64,000 nt of DNA from Amborella trichopoda (lineage: Eukaryota > Streptophyta > Magnoliopsida > Amborellales > Amborellaceae): assembly GCF_000471905.2 (NCBI RefSeq), contig NW_006498608.1, positions 2,725,491 through 2,789,490 of the forward strand, given 5' to 3'. Position numbers and translations under genes: made by a program. This document shows, piece after piece, positions 45,613 through 56,903 of the stretch. The first letter of the stretch is position 1. Each line of letters opens with the position of its first letter. Under the pieces are notes generated by a model. The model made no database searches. It worked only from the letters and a program-made list of their open reading frames with translations, and was not told the origin of the DNA.

Positions 45613-45923
45613 CGAAAATTGTTTCATGCGGGCTGGACTGCATGACTACATATGCGGTCCAAAAAGCGTAAAACATCCATCTTAAAGATGGAAGCAAGTA
45701 GGTGTTCTATCTAAAAACAAATGGAACCAACGGTCTAAATGTTTTCTTACTAGAATTATTTTCTTCTTGTTTTTAAAATTTATTTATTTTTTCATATTCA
45801 TGATCTCCATGTTAGAGATTACATGTCCTTAAAAATTAAATAAAAAAATCCATCTCAAAAATAAATTTATTAATAGCCCTACATTTCTACATATGCGGGC
45901 TTGGCCGTATAGAAACCGGATCC
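45613..45923 (-). mobile_element. MITE family C, copy 2 (inverted)
   Basis: It is the reverse complement of 42142-42448 over its whole length: AATTGTTTCATGCGGGCTGG, ACATATGCGGTCC, GATCTCCATGTTAGAGATTA, CTACATATGCGGGCTTGGCC. Confidence 0.85.
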
Positions 45924-46374
45924 AAAGATAAATGGTCTCAATCCCACTCACTTTTAGGTTTTGGAATAGCGGGATTAAATAAAAAATAAATAGGAATGTT
46001 TAGAACAGAAAAGACGATATAGGGGACATTTGTCTTTTTCTTTTCAAATTTTGAAGAGCTCCATATCTTTTGTCGACCTAATATATGAAACAAAATTTTT
46101 GGAAAGAAGGCTATATACCATTTCCAAAAATCTTTTGTCTTTTTTTGTTTGACAAAGTCCTTTTCTGAAAATTTTTGCTAGTTTCATTTCTTGTAGCACT
46201 GTAAATTTGGGAAATTTTCTTGTAGAAAAATTGCCGACAGTTATCCAAAAATAGGGAAAGGTCACCAACCAATAAAACCATATAAATTATGGAGGTATCA
46301 TGCACTTCGAATTGGATCCAATGATTAGGTCTTTTCGCACTAAAAAAAATGGATAAATTTTCTTTAGGGTGAGG
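45924..46374. other. Intergenic, nothing recognised
   Basis: Short open stretches on the minus strand show no protein-like character. Confidence 0.35.
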
Positions 46375-46685
46375 TTAATGTGAGGCTGCGGTATCATGAT
46401 AAATAGATTTAAGTTGCATCTAAAGTATGTGTTTAAAATGCTTTTTTACATGATATACTATTTTTGAGTTTTGAAATTCACTTTTTTTCTATATGAACAT
46501 CATCAAGGTTGAGATGACCAATATGAGACAAAATGCACTATTTTTAGGGTTTGAAATTCTTTTCTATTCATCTTCGAGGTTGAGATGACCAATAAGTGAT
46601 TTTCTAACACTGGAACTACAATTTTAGGGATTTTTGAACAATGGCTTTAAAAAGTTGCAGCATTACAATAACCGTTTTTCTTTTC
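46375..46685 (+). mobile_element. Foldback MITE family A, copy 8 (diverged)
   Basis: AAGGTTGAGATGACCAATATG and ATGCACTATTTTTAGGGTTT blocks match the family. An internal block is duplicated (46500-46530 and 46575-46590). The ends are eroded. Confidence 0.55.
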
Positions 46686-46734
46686 TAAGTGATCAATCTC
46701 CACATTAGGCACGCTGTGCCCATAGTCAATTAAG

Positions 46735-47050
46735 GGAAAAGTTTATATCAGGCGTCAATGTTTTATTATAAAATTAAGATGAACCTATGAAACCCACCAA
46801 AAAAGATTGTTATGATGCTTAAAAGCCTTTCAATTGATTATTTCGACCTCGAGATGTATAGACATGAAAAGAAAAGTTTTGAAGTCCTAAAAGTAGTACA
46901 TCTTGTAAGACGTTATCTAGGTTTCTCATTTTTCAAGATTTTCAAGTGTTCATAGATTTGCAACATGTTTGGACCTTTAAATTTTATAATTAAGGGCAGA
47001 AATAAATTTTCAAGCTAATAAGTGTTTTTGGCACCATAACTGCATCTTCC
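46735..47050 (-). mobile_element. Foldback MITE family A, copy 9 (inverted, end eroded)
   Basis: It starts GGAAAAGTTTATATCAGGCG. The interior reads TTGATTATTTCGACCTCGAG, TACATCTTGTAAGACGTTAT and TTCAAGTGTTCATAGATTTG. Confidence 0.75.
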
Positions 47051-47481
47051 AGCAAAGTTTGGAGGTGCAAGATACTAGACTGGTGAGAAGCGACAAAAAG
47101 GATGCAGTGTAGAAATGTAGATATTAAAATCTTTGGTGAAATCCTATGAAGGGAAATTTACTAAAATACTGATAAGAGATAAACTATTCATTATTTCTAT
47201 CATAAGCTACTAATCCAACTCATAATCATGTGACTCTTTCTATGGGCACTTTGAAATTAAATCAAAAGATACATATGAAATGTTAAATAGTTCATCTTTT
47301 ATGAGTATTTTGAATAAATTTCCTTGCTATGAAATAGTTTTCTAAATCGAAAGATTTCCTCTAATTGGATTTTAGGTGCCATCATATATTTATATAACGA
47401 TATTTTAGTAAGGATTCTTGAAAAAAAGATTTGCATAAGATATGCTTAAGGTTTTGTTTTTCTAAAATTTTGGGCACAAGC
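47051..47481. other. Intergenic, nothing recognised
   Basis: No supported gene or repeat. Confidence 0.35.
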
Positions 47482-47601
47482 ATCATATCCGTACATATGT
47501 GTATATTTATCAAGACTAGATCAGACCGTGCACTTAATCCAATCATATCCGTACATATGTGTATATTTATCAAGATTAGATCAGACCGTGCACTTAATCC
47601 A
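47482..47601 (+). repeat. 60-bp near-perfect tandem duplication
   Basis: Units at 47482 and 47542 both start ATCATATCCGTACATATGTG and end with CACTTAATCCA. I see one difference inside (AAGACTAGA against AAGATTAGA), so it is recent. Confidence 0.95.
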
Positions 47602-48059
47602 ATGGACAGTTGATCAATGACTTGGCTGGTTTGGTCAAACAGAAAAACTATGTTTGGTGGAAAATCGGTTAAAATAAGTGATTGATTTAAGATAGTCCGA
47701 CCAGCCAGTTTTGGTTAGACTGTTCAAATAGAGATGAACCTTCTTTTTGTAATATATTTCATACTTATAAACTATATGACCATTTATCGTTAATGCAAGG
47801 AGGTCACAATGAACTATGGTCATTGGATGTTAAATTAGGTTGTTAGGGATGTTCTATTGAGTAGGCTCAAAGCCAAATAATTTTTTTTAAGCATTGCGAC
47901 ACAACCCAAGTTTCTAGATTTAACATCTAAGGGCTATAGGTAATTGTGACCTTTATATACCAAAAGTAAATGATCTATCACTATATAATCTTTTTTTTTT
48001 ATATTTCTAAAATTTAGTTCAACGGATTCATTTATGTGCCAAAAGTAAATGATCTTGTA
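47602..48059. other. Intergenic, nothing recognised
   Basis: A-T rich. GGTTGGTC-like words near 47620-47720 (TTGGCTGGTTTGGTC, TCCGACCAGCCAGTTTTGG) suggest a short inverted repeat. Confidence 0.4.
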
Positions 48060-48205
48060 GCATCATCATTTTGGTCAAAACCTTTTCCCAATTAGTTCGG
48101 GTCGGCTTGAACTGTAGGTTTAAGATTCATGATAAGTTTTGATAAAATTTTACATTGGCTGTCTACCTAGGCCCATTATCCGGGCATAAGACGGATTAAG
48201 GGAAA
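48060..48205 (-). mobile_element. RTE LINE tail or RTE-tailed SINE
   Basis: On the minus strand it ends AGCCGACCCGAACTAATTGG then GAAAAGG and (ATG)n, the RTE 3' terminus. The body upstream of the tail (48105-48205) does not obviously match the LINE copies here, so a SINE borrowing the RTE tail is possible. Confidence 0.6.
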
Positions 48206-48590
48206 TTTTAATGTACTCACTCTTATTAAACCAATCTTATAACATATAATCGTTTTTCTTTTCTTTGTATTTCTAAAAATTAGTTCAACTAATTCAAACG
48301 ATTATGGCTATGACACCAGACACCCTATTCGGTAGCCGGACACACAAGAACAAGTCATGGACACGCTTTACACATTAACTAAGTTGTACGGAACAAGCAC
48401 CATGTGGGCAATTTTTCGGCAGAAATCCCCAAATAGTTACTCGCTAGTGATACCCAACGATTCCTGGGAAGATCCAGACCGTTGATCTCTAGAACCGACA
48501 CAGGCGGGCCCCTCCTGCACTGACCATTATCAAAGATTAAAAAGTGCAAACAAATAATTACTCAGGTGCAAAAAAACGTACGGTTTTAAA
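48206..48590. other. Intergenic upstream of the CSLC gene
   Basis: No gene was seen. A GC-richer part lies at 48430-48530. Confidence 0.35.
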
Positions 48591-48640
48591 GACGCATGCA
48601 TGTGCGCATGACATGCATACATCATATGCAACGACATCGG
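48591..48640 (+). promoter_or_regulatory. RY-element cluster upstream of the CSLC gene
   Basis: CATGCATG at 48595-48602 is a perfect RY motif (bound by B3 factors of the ABI3/FUS3 type in other plants). A further CATGCA lies at 48612. It is about 1.5 kb before the start codon. That it acts on the gene is inference. Confidence 0.35.
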
Positions 48641-48809
48641 CATCATGAGTGAGAAAATATTCAAAAATTAATATTTGTAAAGTAAAAAAAATGAATTAAA
48701 AGTCCACTCGTAATTAATTTAAAGCAAAAAAGTCCATTATAATTAATTAAAAAGGTTCGAGGACTTTAAAAAGGGCTATTATTTCTTTTTAAATTTATTT
48801 CTTTACTGT

Positions 48810-50111
48810 ACTGTAATGGTGGTTCCAGACTGTGCAGTTTATATTTTTTTTTATGTATTTTGGGTAAAATTTTTGCAGTATATGAAGGGGACTAGAAAAC
48901 GGAACGTCCGCCATTGGAGCTCGGAATTGGAGAAAATCGAGGTAAGTAGGGATTTGCAGCTCCTTTTCTCACTCTCTCTCACTCTAAAATACCCACCATT
49001 TTTCTATGTTACACTCTTCTCTCTCTCTCTGTCTCTCTCTACCCGTTTTTTAACTATCCTTTTCATCTCTCAATATTGTTTCCTTCTCTATACAACTCCG
49101 ACCTTCATTTTTTTCGTTCGATATTAAACTCCATTCTCTCTATGTATCCTCTATTGGTTCTCTTTTAGCTAACAGTTGTCTCTTGGATTTGCAGCCCCAT
49201 TCCTCAATGTTCCTTTCTCTCTCTACAACACCCACCATTGTTCAATAATTAAACTCCTCTCTCTCTCTCTCTCTCTTAAGTTTTGACTATGGGTCCTTTA
49301 ACTATTCCCTTTTTTAAATATTAACCTCTCTCTCTGGATTTGCGACCCCGTTTCTCTCTGTTCCTTTCTCTCTTTAGTCTTCATTTGCAATACCCACCCA
49401 CATTTTTTCTTTATTTTAATCTCCATCTTAAGCTCCATAATCCCTCTCTTCTTTACTCCCTTTAACAGTCTTTAACTATACATATAGCTCTCTCTCTATC
49501 ATAGTTATGGTGTTTCTCTCTCTACGTTACTCTTTATTTGGGCCATATCTTGTTCTAGTTCACTACTTTAATGCCATTGTACTGGTTAAGCTTTAAGGGC
49601 CTCACTCACATTGATAAAGTAGCATCTCTCTCATTTCTTGTGCCTTGCCTCTCTGCGTTTCTCTCTCTTTTTCTAGGGTTTTCTATTGCTTAGCTGGTGT
49701 TTTCTTTTTCTTTTTTTTTTCTTCTGAGAATGTATACGATGGTAAAAGAATAAACCCTTGCGGTAAGAAGTCAATTGGAATTGTTTGGATCTTGAAACCC
49801 ACATGGTTTAGGGCTTTACAACTACAGATGCCTTTCCCCATAATGCTGTTTTCCTTATCTTTCTCTCTCTAAACACATTGTAAGGGAGGGCCAAGCTTCT
49901 CCTTTTCTCTTACCTGCATTGGAGTCTTGGAGAGAGAAAGTGGTTTTTCAAATTGGGGTGAGCTCTTTTGTGTTTTTGAAGAGATGGGTTCATTAATTGT
50001 GGGGTTCTCTCTGTGATTTCTGCCATCTATGGGGCTGTAAGCTCCTGGGTTCTGGTTTTTTGAACTGGGTTTGTCCCTTGAGTTGTGCTCTGCGTATTCC
50101 AGTGAGAGAAA
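48810..50111 (+). promoter_or_regulatory. Leader and core promoter region of the CSLC gene
   Basis: A strong donor, CGAG followed by GTAAGTAGG, lies at 48938-48948. Candidate acceptors (TTTGCAG at 49189-49195) follow, so a 5'-UTR intron is plausible. The stretch 48955-49880 is densely filled with (CT)n tracts, typical of plant leaders and 5'-UTR introns. The transcription start cannot be fixed from sequence. Confidence 0.4.
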
Positions 50112-53100
50112 ATGGCCCCAAGTTTAGATTTTTCGGAGTGGTGGTCTCGAGAGGCTCGGAAGGGAACACCAGTGGTGGTGAAAATGGAGAACCCCAATTT
50201 TTCAGTACTGGAAATTGACGACCCAGACGAGAGATTTCCACAAGCTGATAAAGATAGAGGGAGGAACGCGAAGCAATTCACTTGGGTTTTGTTGCTTAAA
50301 GCTCACAGAGCAGTGGGCTGTGTAGCTTGGATGGCTACTGCTCTTTGGGCTCTTCTTGGGGTGGCCAAAAAGAGGTTAATTTTCAGGCAAGGAGTAGCCG
50401 TGGAGCCTCAAAAACCACACAAAGGTCGTCTCTTACGATTTATCAGAGGTTTTCTTGTAATGGCATTGACAATTCTGGTTTTTGAGGTGGTTGCCCATCT
50501 TAATGGCTGGCATTTTCAGAGACCCAATTTGCATGTGCCTCGACCCTCCGAGATCGAGGGTCTTCTCCATTGGGTTTATCTGTCATGGTTGGATTTCAGG
50601 GCCGACTACATTGCTCCCCCAATTCAAGCTCTTTCAAACTTCTGTGTCATTCTTTTCCTAATCCAATCAGTTGATCGAGTAATTTTGTGTATCGGGTGCT
50701 TCTGGATCAAGTATAAGAAGATCAAGCCTACCTTTGAGGGTGAACCCTTCAAATTGGAAGATTCAGAGCAACCTGGTTCAGAGTATCCTATGGTTCTGGT
50801 TCAGATTCCTATGTGCAATGAGATGGAGGTAGTAATCTAATTTCTCTTTTCTCTATGATTTTTAATACGGTTCGTTAGTGTTATAAAGAATAATGGGTCT
50901 TACTGATTTTATGGGGCCTTACTGCTAGTACTGGTTTAGCTGCTCTAATGCTTTTAGATCTGATACGTATTTGTTAGCTGTACAGAAATCCGTTTTTGTG
51001 CAGTTAATGGATAGAGAGTCTTATTAGCTACTCTTTTGCTTCAATTATTATATAAAAAAAGTGAAACAGCAGTATTGCTCGAGTATGGAAAGGTAATAGT
51101 AAGAGATCCATCCTTTTCTTCTCTAACCAGTGAGAAAACATCAATGAGTTTGCAACTCCCACATTCCCTTTCCTCTGTTACAAAATGTGCCTGTTCAAGT
51201 TTAAATTATCTATTTGAAGCATATACTCCTTAACTCCAATTCGTTAGTTTCTATGGAAATTCCTTTTTTTTTCTTTTTTTGTTTCTGCTTTCGAAATAGG
51301 TGGGGTTTGGTCGGCAGATTGGGTCAGAAAGGATCTCCCATGAATTTGTTTTACTTGTTCTAAATAATTGAGCTCTAAATAATTGAGTTATGATTTTTCT
51401 TGGCATCAGGTTTTTGAGCAGTCTATATCGGCTGCCTGCCAACTTGATTGGCCTAAAGACCGGGTTTTAATTCAAGTGCTTGATGACTCCAATGAAGAAA
51501 GCATTATTGGATTAATCAGAGCCGAAGTTTCAAAGTGGAGCCAAAAGGGAATTAACATCGTTTACCGACATCGCTTGGTTAGAACGGGGTATAAAGCTGG
51601 TAATCTCAAATCAGCAATGAGTTGTGACAATGTCAAAGGCTATGAATTTGTTGCCATTTTCGATGCAGATTTCCAGCCATACCCTGATTTCCTAAAGCAA
51701 ACAATTCCACATTTCAAGGTAAAACCCATGTTACATTCAGAGTTTACGTGATATAATTGCCTCAATTGGTCTCTCTTTCAACCAAGTTAGAAGTACATAA
51801 AGCCTTTACAGGATCAAATTATGCCCATCACTCCCTCACTCTCTCTCTCTCACTCAATGTTCTCAACTGTACGAAATCTACTCGTCTCTCTCTCTGATTA
51901 TGTTCAATCTTGTGTATCTACAGAACAATCCTGAACTTGGGTTGGTTCAGGCTCGTTGGGCTTTTGTGAACAAGGATGAAAACTTGCTTACACGCCTCCA
52001 AAACATCAACCTGTGCTTCCATTTTGAGGTGGAGCAACAGGTTAATGGTGTTTTCCTGAATTTCTTTGGTTTTAATGGGACAGCCGGTGTCTGGAGAATC
52101 AAAGCTCTTGAGGACTCTGGAGGCTGGCTTGAAAGAACAACTGTCGAAGATATGGATATAGCTGTTCGTGCTCATCTCAATGGATGGAAATTCATCTTCC
52201 TTAATGATGTCAAGGTACTTGCTTTTTTTTCCTTGATTTCTTAGTCATAATTTCTCATTTGGTCCATTTGATTGTTGATGGTTCTCATTATCTCTCTAAT
52301 TCTTTGTTTGTTACTAAAGATTCAAGAGAAGTGAAAAACAACACTGAAACTCTGAAACTGGTTTTCAGGTCCTCTGTGAAGTCCCCGAGTCCTACGAAGC
52401 TTATCGAAAGCAACAGCACCGATGGCACTCTGGTCCAATGCACCTTTTTCGCCTGTGTGTCCCGTCTATAATAACTTCCAAGGTTCTGTCTCCGTCTCTC
52501 TCACTTTTCTTTTCCTTTGGAGCATTGACAATTGGAACAAACTTCAATCCACTCAATGCCTTTTGTTTAGATTTATATCTGATGACCCATTTTATTTTTG
52601 CAGATATCAGTTTGGAAGAAAGCAAATTTAATCATGCTGTTTTTCCTTCTGAGGAAGCTGATTCTTCCTTTTTATTCCTTCACATTGTTTTGTGTAATTC
52701 TTCCCCTCACCATGTTTGTCCCTGAGGCCGAGCTCCCAGTCTGGGTCATATGCTATGTCCCTGTTTTGATGTCATTTCTTAACATATTACCAGCTCCAAG
52801 ATCCTTCCCTTTCATTGTCCCTTACCTTCTCTTTGAAAACACAATGTCAGTTACAAAATTCAATGCCATGATCTCTGGTCTTTTCCAATTGGGAAGCTCC
52901 TATGAATGGGTTGTGACCAAGAAGGCAGGAAGGTCATCAGAGTCTGATCTTTTAGCAGTTGTAGAGAGAGAAAGCAAGGGATTGAACCATTCTCAAATTC
53001 ATAGAGGGTCATCAGAAAGTGAGCTTACAGAATTGAACAAGTTGAATGAACAAAAACAAAACCCACCAGTCAAGAAGAAGCTCAATAAGCTCTATAGGAA

Positions 53101-53245
53101 GGAGTTAGCTTTGGCTTTCTTACTCCTCACTGCCTCAGCAAGGAGCCTTTTATCAGCTCAAGGTGTCCATTTCTACTTTTTGCTATTCCAAGGTGTGACT
53201 TTCCTCCTTGTGGGTCTGGACCTTATTGGGGAGCAGATGAGCTGA
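50112..53245 (+). CDS. CSLC: Cellulose-synthase-like C, xyloglucan beta-1,4-glucan synthase (spliced, 690 aa)
   Basis: A Golgi membrane family-2 glycosyltransferase that polymerises the glucan backbone of xyloglucan from UDP-glucose. Coding exons: 50112-50828, 51410-51718, 51924-52214, 52369-52482 and 52604-53245. All introns are GT-AG and phase 0. Their sum is 690 codons plus stop, the usual family length. The N-terminus [11 protein letters not shown], then [20 protein letters not shown], is the conserved CSLC start. Two early membrane spans (about 70-90 and 117-137) and one near 195-215 precede the catalytic loop. Catalytic motifs: DDS at 264-266, FDADF at 323-327 (D324, D326), the TVED base at 415-418 and QQHRW at 454-458. 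C-terminal membrane spans follow from about 487, and the protein ends [14 protein letters not shown]. From memory, the N-terminus resembles the CSLC5/CSLC12 type more than CSLC4. It appears intact. Confidence 0.97.
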
Positions 53246-53460
53246 GAAAAATAGGTTTTTAACTGTCACCCCATGTCTTGAAGCTTTTGATTTTCTCTCT
53301 GAAAGTACCCAAATAAATTTGTTGGGTTGGAAGAAGAGCGAAGTAATTTTCTCAGAATACCCACTTCATTTGTCTATGTTGCTCCTTTGAGCAATGTAGA
53401 TTGGGCCTTGAGCCCTTTCGGTCTTTGTTATATATAAGCATTCTTATCTGAATTCATGAT
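53246..53460 (+). terminator. 3' UTR and poly(A) signal of the CSLC gene
   Basis: AATAAA at 53312-53317 lies about 67 bases after the stop codon, within a T/G-rich region. The end of the transcript is inferred only. Confidence 0.5.
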
Positions 53461-54635
53461 AGGTGTGGATAGAATCAGTCTTTAATTCTTGCTTGGGTGT
53501 GCCATCTTATTGGTGTTCAGATTGAACCCATATGTATCAGAAAGTGTTGTTGATGAGAGTAAAGAGATGGGTTTTTATTGCGCAATTCAATGGTTGGGAG
53601 GCCAGGGTCCCTCCCGACAGGTCATACTGAGGTGTAAAAGATTGTATATGTGAATTGAATTCAGTTGATTTTAAAACTATAGGTTCTGATCCCTCTCTCT
53701 CTGTTTGTGTATTGGTTTGTTTTTGTTGTTTATGTTTCTATCTTCTTTTGCTCGCTCTTTGTTAACTGAACAAACTGAATTCGATTGTACTTCAAACTAA
53801 AAACTTTGCTCTTTGTACGGTGTGTGTTCACTGGTTTTGTTTGTTTACCATGTTGTGTGTGTGCTCACTGGTTTTGTTTGTTGACCATGTTGTGTTCACT
53901 GCTTTTGTTTGTTGACCATGTTAAAGTCTTCTCTCTCTCTCTCTCTCTCTCTCTCGTGTGTATGTGGTGGGTTGGTGTCCTTCATGTCTCAGATGCATGT
54001 GTTGGTTATGTCCTCTCTCTCTCTCTCCTCATTTCTCTAGTAAATCTAGTGAGAGAAACTGTCGGCAGGGTTTGCAGGGATAAGGGAGGGGAGAGATGGA
54101 GGTTTGTGGATGGTATCGTATATTCTAATACTATACGGACCACCCTTGCATTCCAGTTATGATTAACTAATGCAGCATGGTATATGATCCTAAAGCGTGG
54201 ACCCGCATGGGCCCTCAACCTTCTTGCACTCCTTGCTTTATTCTTCTCTCTCTAAACTTGGTTAAATTCCTCTCCCACTCTCTCCGGAGCACTTGCAGCA
54301 CCATGGTGTAAATAAGGGGAGACAAGACAACTCGTGAAAGTTGGAGAGAGAGAACAAAATATTATAAAAAAAAAAGGAGACGAATCTATTAATTAGATAT
54401 CGGGCTTGGGTCAAGGCGGTACCAGCTGTGTTTTCGTGGTACCAGCTGGGTTTTCGTAGCACTACGACTCAAGTTCTACCTTTGTGAAAAATAGAGAAGA
54501 AAAACCTATTAATTCTACGTGAGCATATGCATTAATCCCGCGGAGCATATTGTACACCTACTGTAGAAGACTTGCTCGGGAGGATTTTCTTGATCAGAAA
54601 TTTTGACAACCACCTAAACAATAGAAAACTTTCTA
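53461..54635. other. Intergenic with CT microsatellites
   Basis: (CT)n runs lie at 53932-53954 and 54013-54027. No gene is supported. Open stretches here are low complexity. Confidence 0.5.
53820..53930 (+). repeat. 31-37-bp tandem repeat, three units
   Basis: TCACTGGTTTTGTTTGTT plus KACCATGTTGTGT occurs at 53828, 53865 and 53896 (third with TCACTGCTTTTG). Confidence 0.88.
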
Positions 54636-55131
54636 CAGTTCCCCACCATATACATCTTAGATACCTTTCTCATCTCTTAGCTGTCGAATTTGAATGGACG
54701 GTCCAATCACAATATCATGCTTATGTACTTTTATTTTGATTTTTTTTACAAAACATTTGGACGCCAAATATGGAGCGTCCACTCCTCTTTTAAACTTGCA
54801 CTTGCTACTCCTGATAAAATAAAATGATCAATATGCCCCTGAAAGCTTTATAGGTATTTTAGTTATTTTATTTTTTAAAAATATTTTTAATATTTTTAAT
54901 ATTTTTCTTAGGTACGTCCTATCGAGATGATGACGCGTACCAAATTTCATATTCATATTATTTATATAAAACAATGTAAAATAAAATATTATAAAACATC
55001 AAATCTAGATCATGCGGCTTATTTGCGACATTTTGAGACAAGTAACCTTAGCTGCAAATTGGACAGTTGAATAAGAGGCAAAGTATATGAGATGTATATG
55101 GAAGGAAGGTATAGAAAATTTTCTCCTCCAA
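54636..55131. mobile_element. Foldback MITE family B, copy 3
   Basis: The left arm CACCATATACATCTTAGATA, CCTTTCTCATCTCTT is mirrored near 55070-55120 (AGATGTATATGGAAGGAAGG). The palindromic centre contains AAAATGATCAATATGCCCCT. Confidence 0.8.
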
Positions 55132-55451
55132 AAAATATTAGACAATTATGTTCAAAAGAGAAAAACCTTTGAGTAGATCTCACCGTTCAAAAATTAGACA
55201 TGTTCAATTCAATCTTGAGGCGTTTTTTTTAAGCATGCCGAGGATGTGACTCGGAAACTTCTTTTCTTGAGTTCAATATATGGGTAAAGAGGTTACATCC
55301 ACAAAATTTGAGGTCCTGAAAATACTCCTAGATTTGTTTCTACCCGAGGAGATAAATAGATTGTATGCTGAGAAAAACTTTGAAAAAGAAACCAAAAGGG
55401 AAGAGAGCAAAATATTATAAGAAAAAAAAAGTTGAGAAAGAGGGAAGATAG
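55132..55451. other. Intergenic, nothing recognised
   Basis: No supported gene or repeat. Confidence 0.35.
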
Positions 55452-55823
55452 ATGCCCTAAACAATCAAATTAAGGGTTACCTTAAAAATTTAGCAGAAAA
55501 TGACGTCTCGATGCTAAAAAAACCTCCTCAATTTGATCATATCCACCTCAAGATGCGTGGACATGAGCAAAAATAGATTTCAAGTTTTAGAAATAGTGCA
55601 TCTTGTAATGTATTATTTGGACCGTCAATTTTTAAGATTTTCAAGTGTTCAAAGATATGCTCGATTTACACTATTTCTGTATCTTTCAATTTCAGAATTG
55701 GAGATGAAAATAAATTTTAAAGCCACCACAAAGATTTTTGATACTGAAACAATATATTTCAGCAATATTTGTAAGTGTGCCCTACTTAGATTGTTTAGAG
55801 CTTCAGCCCTATAAAAACCCCAC
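55452..55823 (-). mobile_element. Foldback MITE family A, copy 10 (inverted)
   Basis: GCCCTAAACAATCAAATTAAG at the left and TTAGATTGTTTAGAGCTTCA then GCCCTATAAAAACC at the right. The interior has TTTGATCATATCCACCTCAA and GGACCGTCAATTTTTAAG. Confidence 0.87.
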
Positions 55824-56299
55824 CCTAAATGATAAAAAGAATAAGTTGAAAAAGAGGAGAAATATAAAGAAGAGGTTGAAGTTGAAAAAGAGGAGAAGGA
55901 AATAAAGAAAAGAAAATATGCTAAAATCGTACTTTGAGTTTGAGTCTTGTTGGTAGGAGACATTCCTGGCCCATGCCTTTGTTTGTCACACGTGTTAACG
56001 TTATGACACACACGTGTTTACGTTATAGCCACGCATGTCCAACGAAATCGCCCCGAAATAATGGTGAAGTAACGCCGAAAAAATGATGGGAAACATGGGT
56101 AATGGTGCATGAGACCCCACCCATGTGACACAGACTATGTGTATCAGCTATCAAGCAAAAAAACAAAGTAAAGAACCAAAAAAAAAAAAAAAAAAAAAAA
56201 ACAATTTATACCCCAGAAACTACGGCATCAAAAAAAAATCAGGGAATTTGCTTTTGCTTTCCTTATGTTCGGTGAATACGACAACGGCCCCTATGGCAC
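55824..56299. other. Intergenic with repeats
   Basis: AAGTTGAAAAAGAGGAGAA is duplicated (55842 and 55878), ACACACGTGTT/ACACGTG words lie at 55988-56018, and a poly(A) run lies at 56170-56201. No gene was seen. Confidence 0.5.
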
Positions 56300-56530
56300 T
56301 AGGGGTGACAATGGGCCGGGTGGCCCAGCTCTTAAAAAGTAGGGCTGGGCAGCGCCCGACAACCATGGCTGGAGGTTGGGTTTGACTATCGCCTGCTCGA
56401 CCCGGCCTTCTTTTTCTGTCTTTTTTACTTTGATTTTTGTTTGATTATGTTTATCCCAACCTGGCCTTGAGCCAATCCTATGAGAACAAGGACTTGGCTA
56501 TGGGTCAGGCCCGGCTCGTTGCCACCCCTA
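56300..56530. mobile_element. hAT-type MITE with 8-bp target duplication
   Basis: It begins TAGGGGTGACAATGGGCCGG and ends CCCGGCTCGTTGCCACCCCTA, an inverted match. It is flanked by TATGGCAC (56292-56299) and TATGGAAC (56531-56538), an 8-bp duplication with one mismatch, as hAT elements make. The best-defined member of the GGCAATGG family here. Confidence 0.9.
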
Positions 56531-56903
56531 TATGGAACCTTTCTTTCTGCCTCCTCTCCCATAAAAAGGTTTCTCTTTATGGCTCTCTGATCGTCGGTGG
56601 GGTGGAAGCCTTAGGGAAAATTTTACTCTCGTTTTTTGTAGGGGAAGGAGGAGGGAACATACTGGGGCGGATCTCGTGGTATCTACCCTTATACGGTTTT
56701 CTAAAAAATCGGAAACCGGGCCGACTCGGCAAGGGTCCAATTCTAATTCTCCCCATCTCATAGAAACAATTCCCATTCTTAGCTGGGTTATAGTTAAACA
56801 AATATTGGAAAACCAAGAGAATTGAGCAATTCCAAAAATTTTGCATCTAGAATCATCCACTTCCTAGTCTTGATTCAAGTCACCTAATTCTAAGTCTTAG
56901 ATA
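56531..56903. other. Intergenic, moderately GC-rich
   Basis: Open frames occur on both strands over 56530-56860. None looks like a known protein. Confidence 0.35.

Noticed and set aside
48816-49127. 103-codon open frame upstream of the CSLC gene
   Set aside because: It crosses a strong donor at 48941 and continues through CT-rich leader DNA. Better explained as 5' UTR and intron.
22020-50112. Functional cluster of the two Golgi genes
   Set aside because: They lie about 28 kb apart with independent promoters and use different substrates (UDP-GlcNAc against UDP-Glc). Proximity alone is weak evidence. The interval is given as the two gene borders.
50027-50281. Open frames opposite the start of CSLC
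   Set aside because: They are shadows of the real coding exon on the other strand.
53785-54162. 125-codon open frame after the CSLC gene
   Set aside because: It is built from GT/CT-rich tandem repeats and microsatellites, low in complexity and beyond the poly(A) region.
56437-56860. Open frames on both strands near the hAT MITE
   Set aside because: They begin inside the MITE or in its GC-rich flank, and no protein similarity was recognised.
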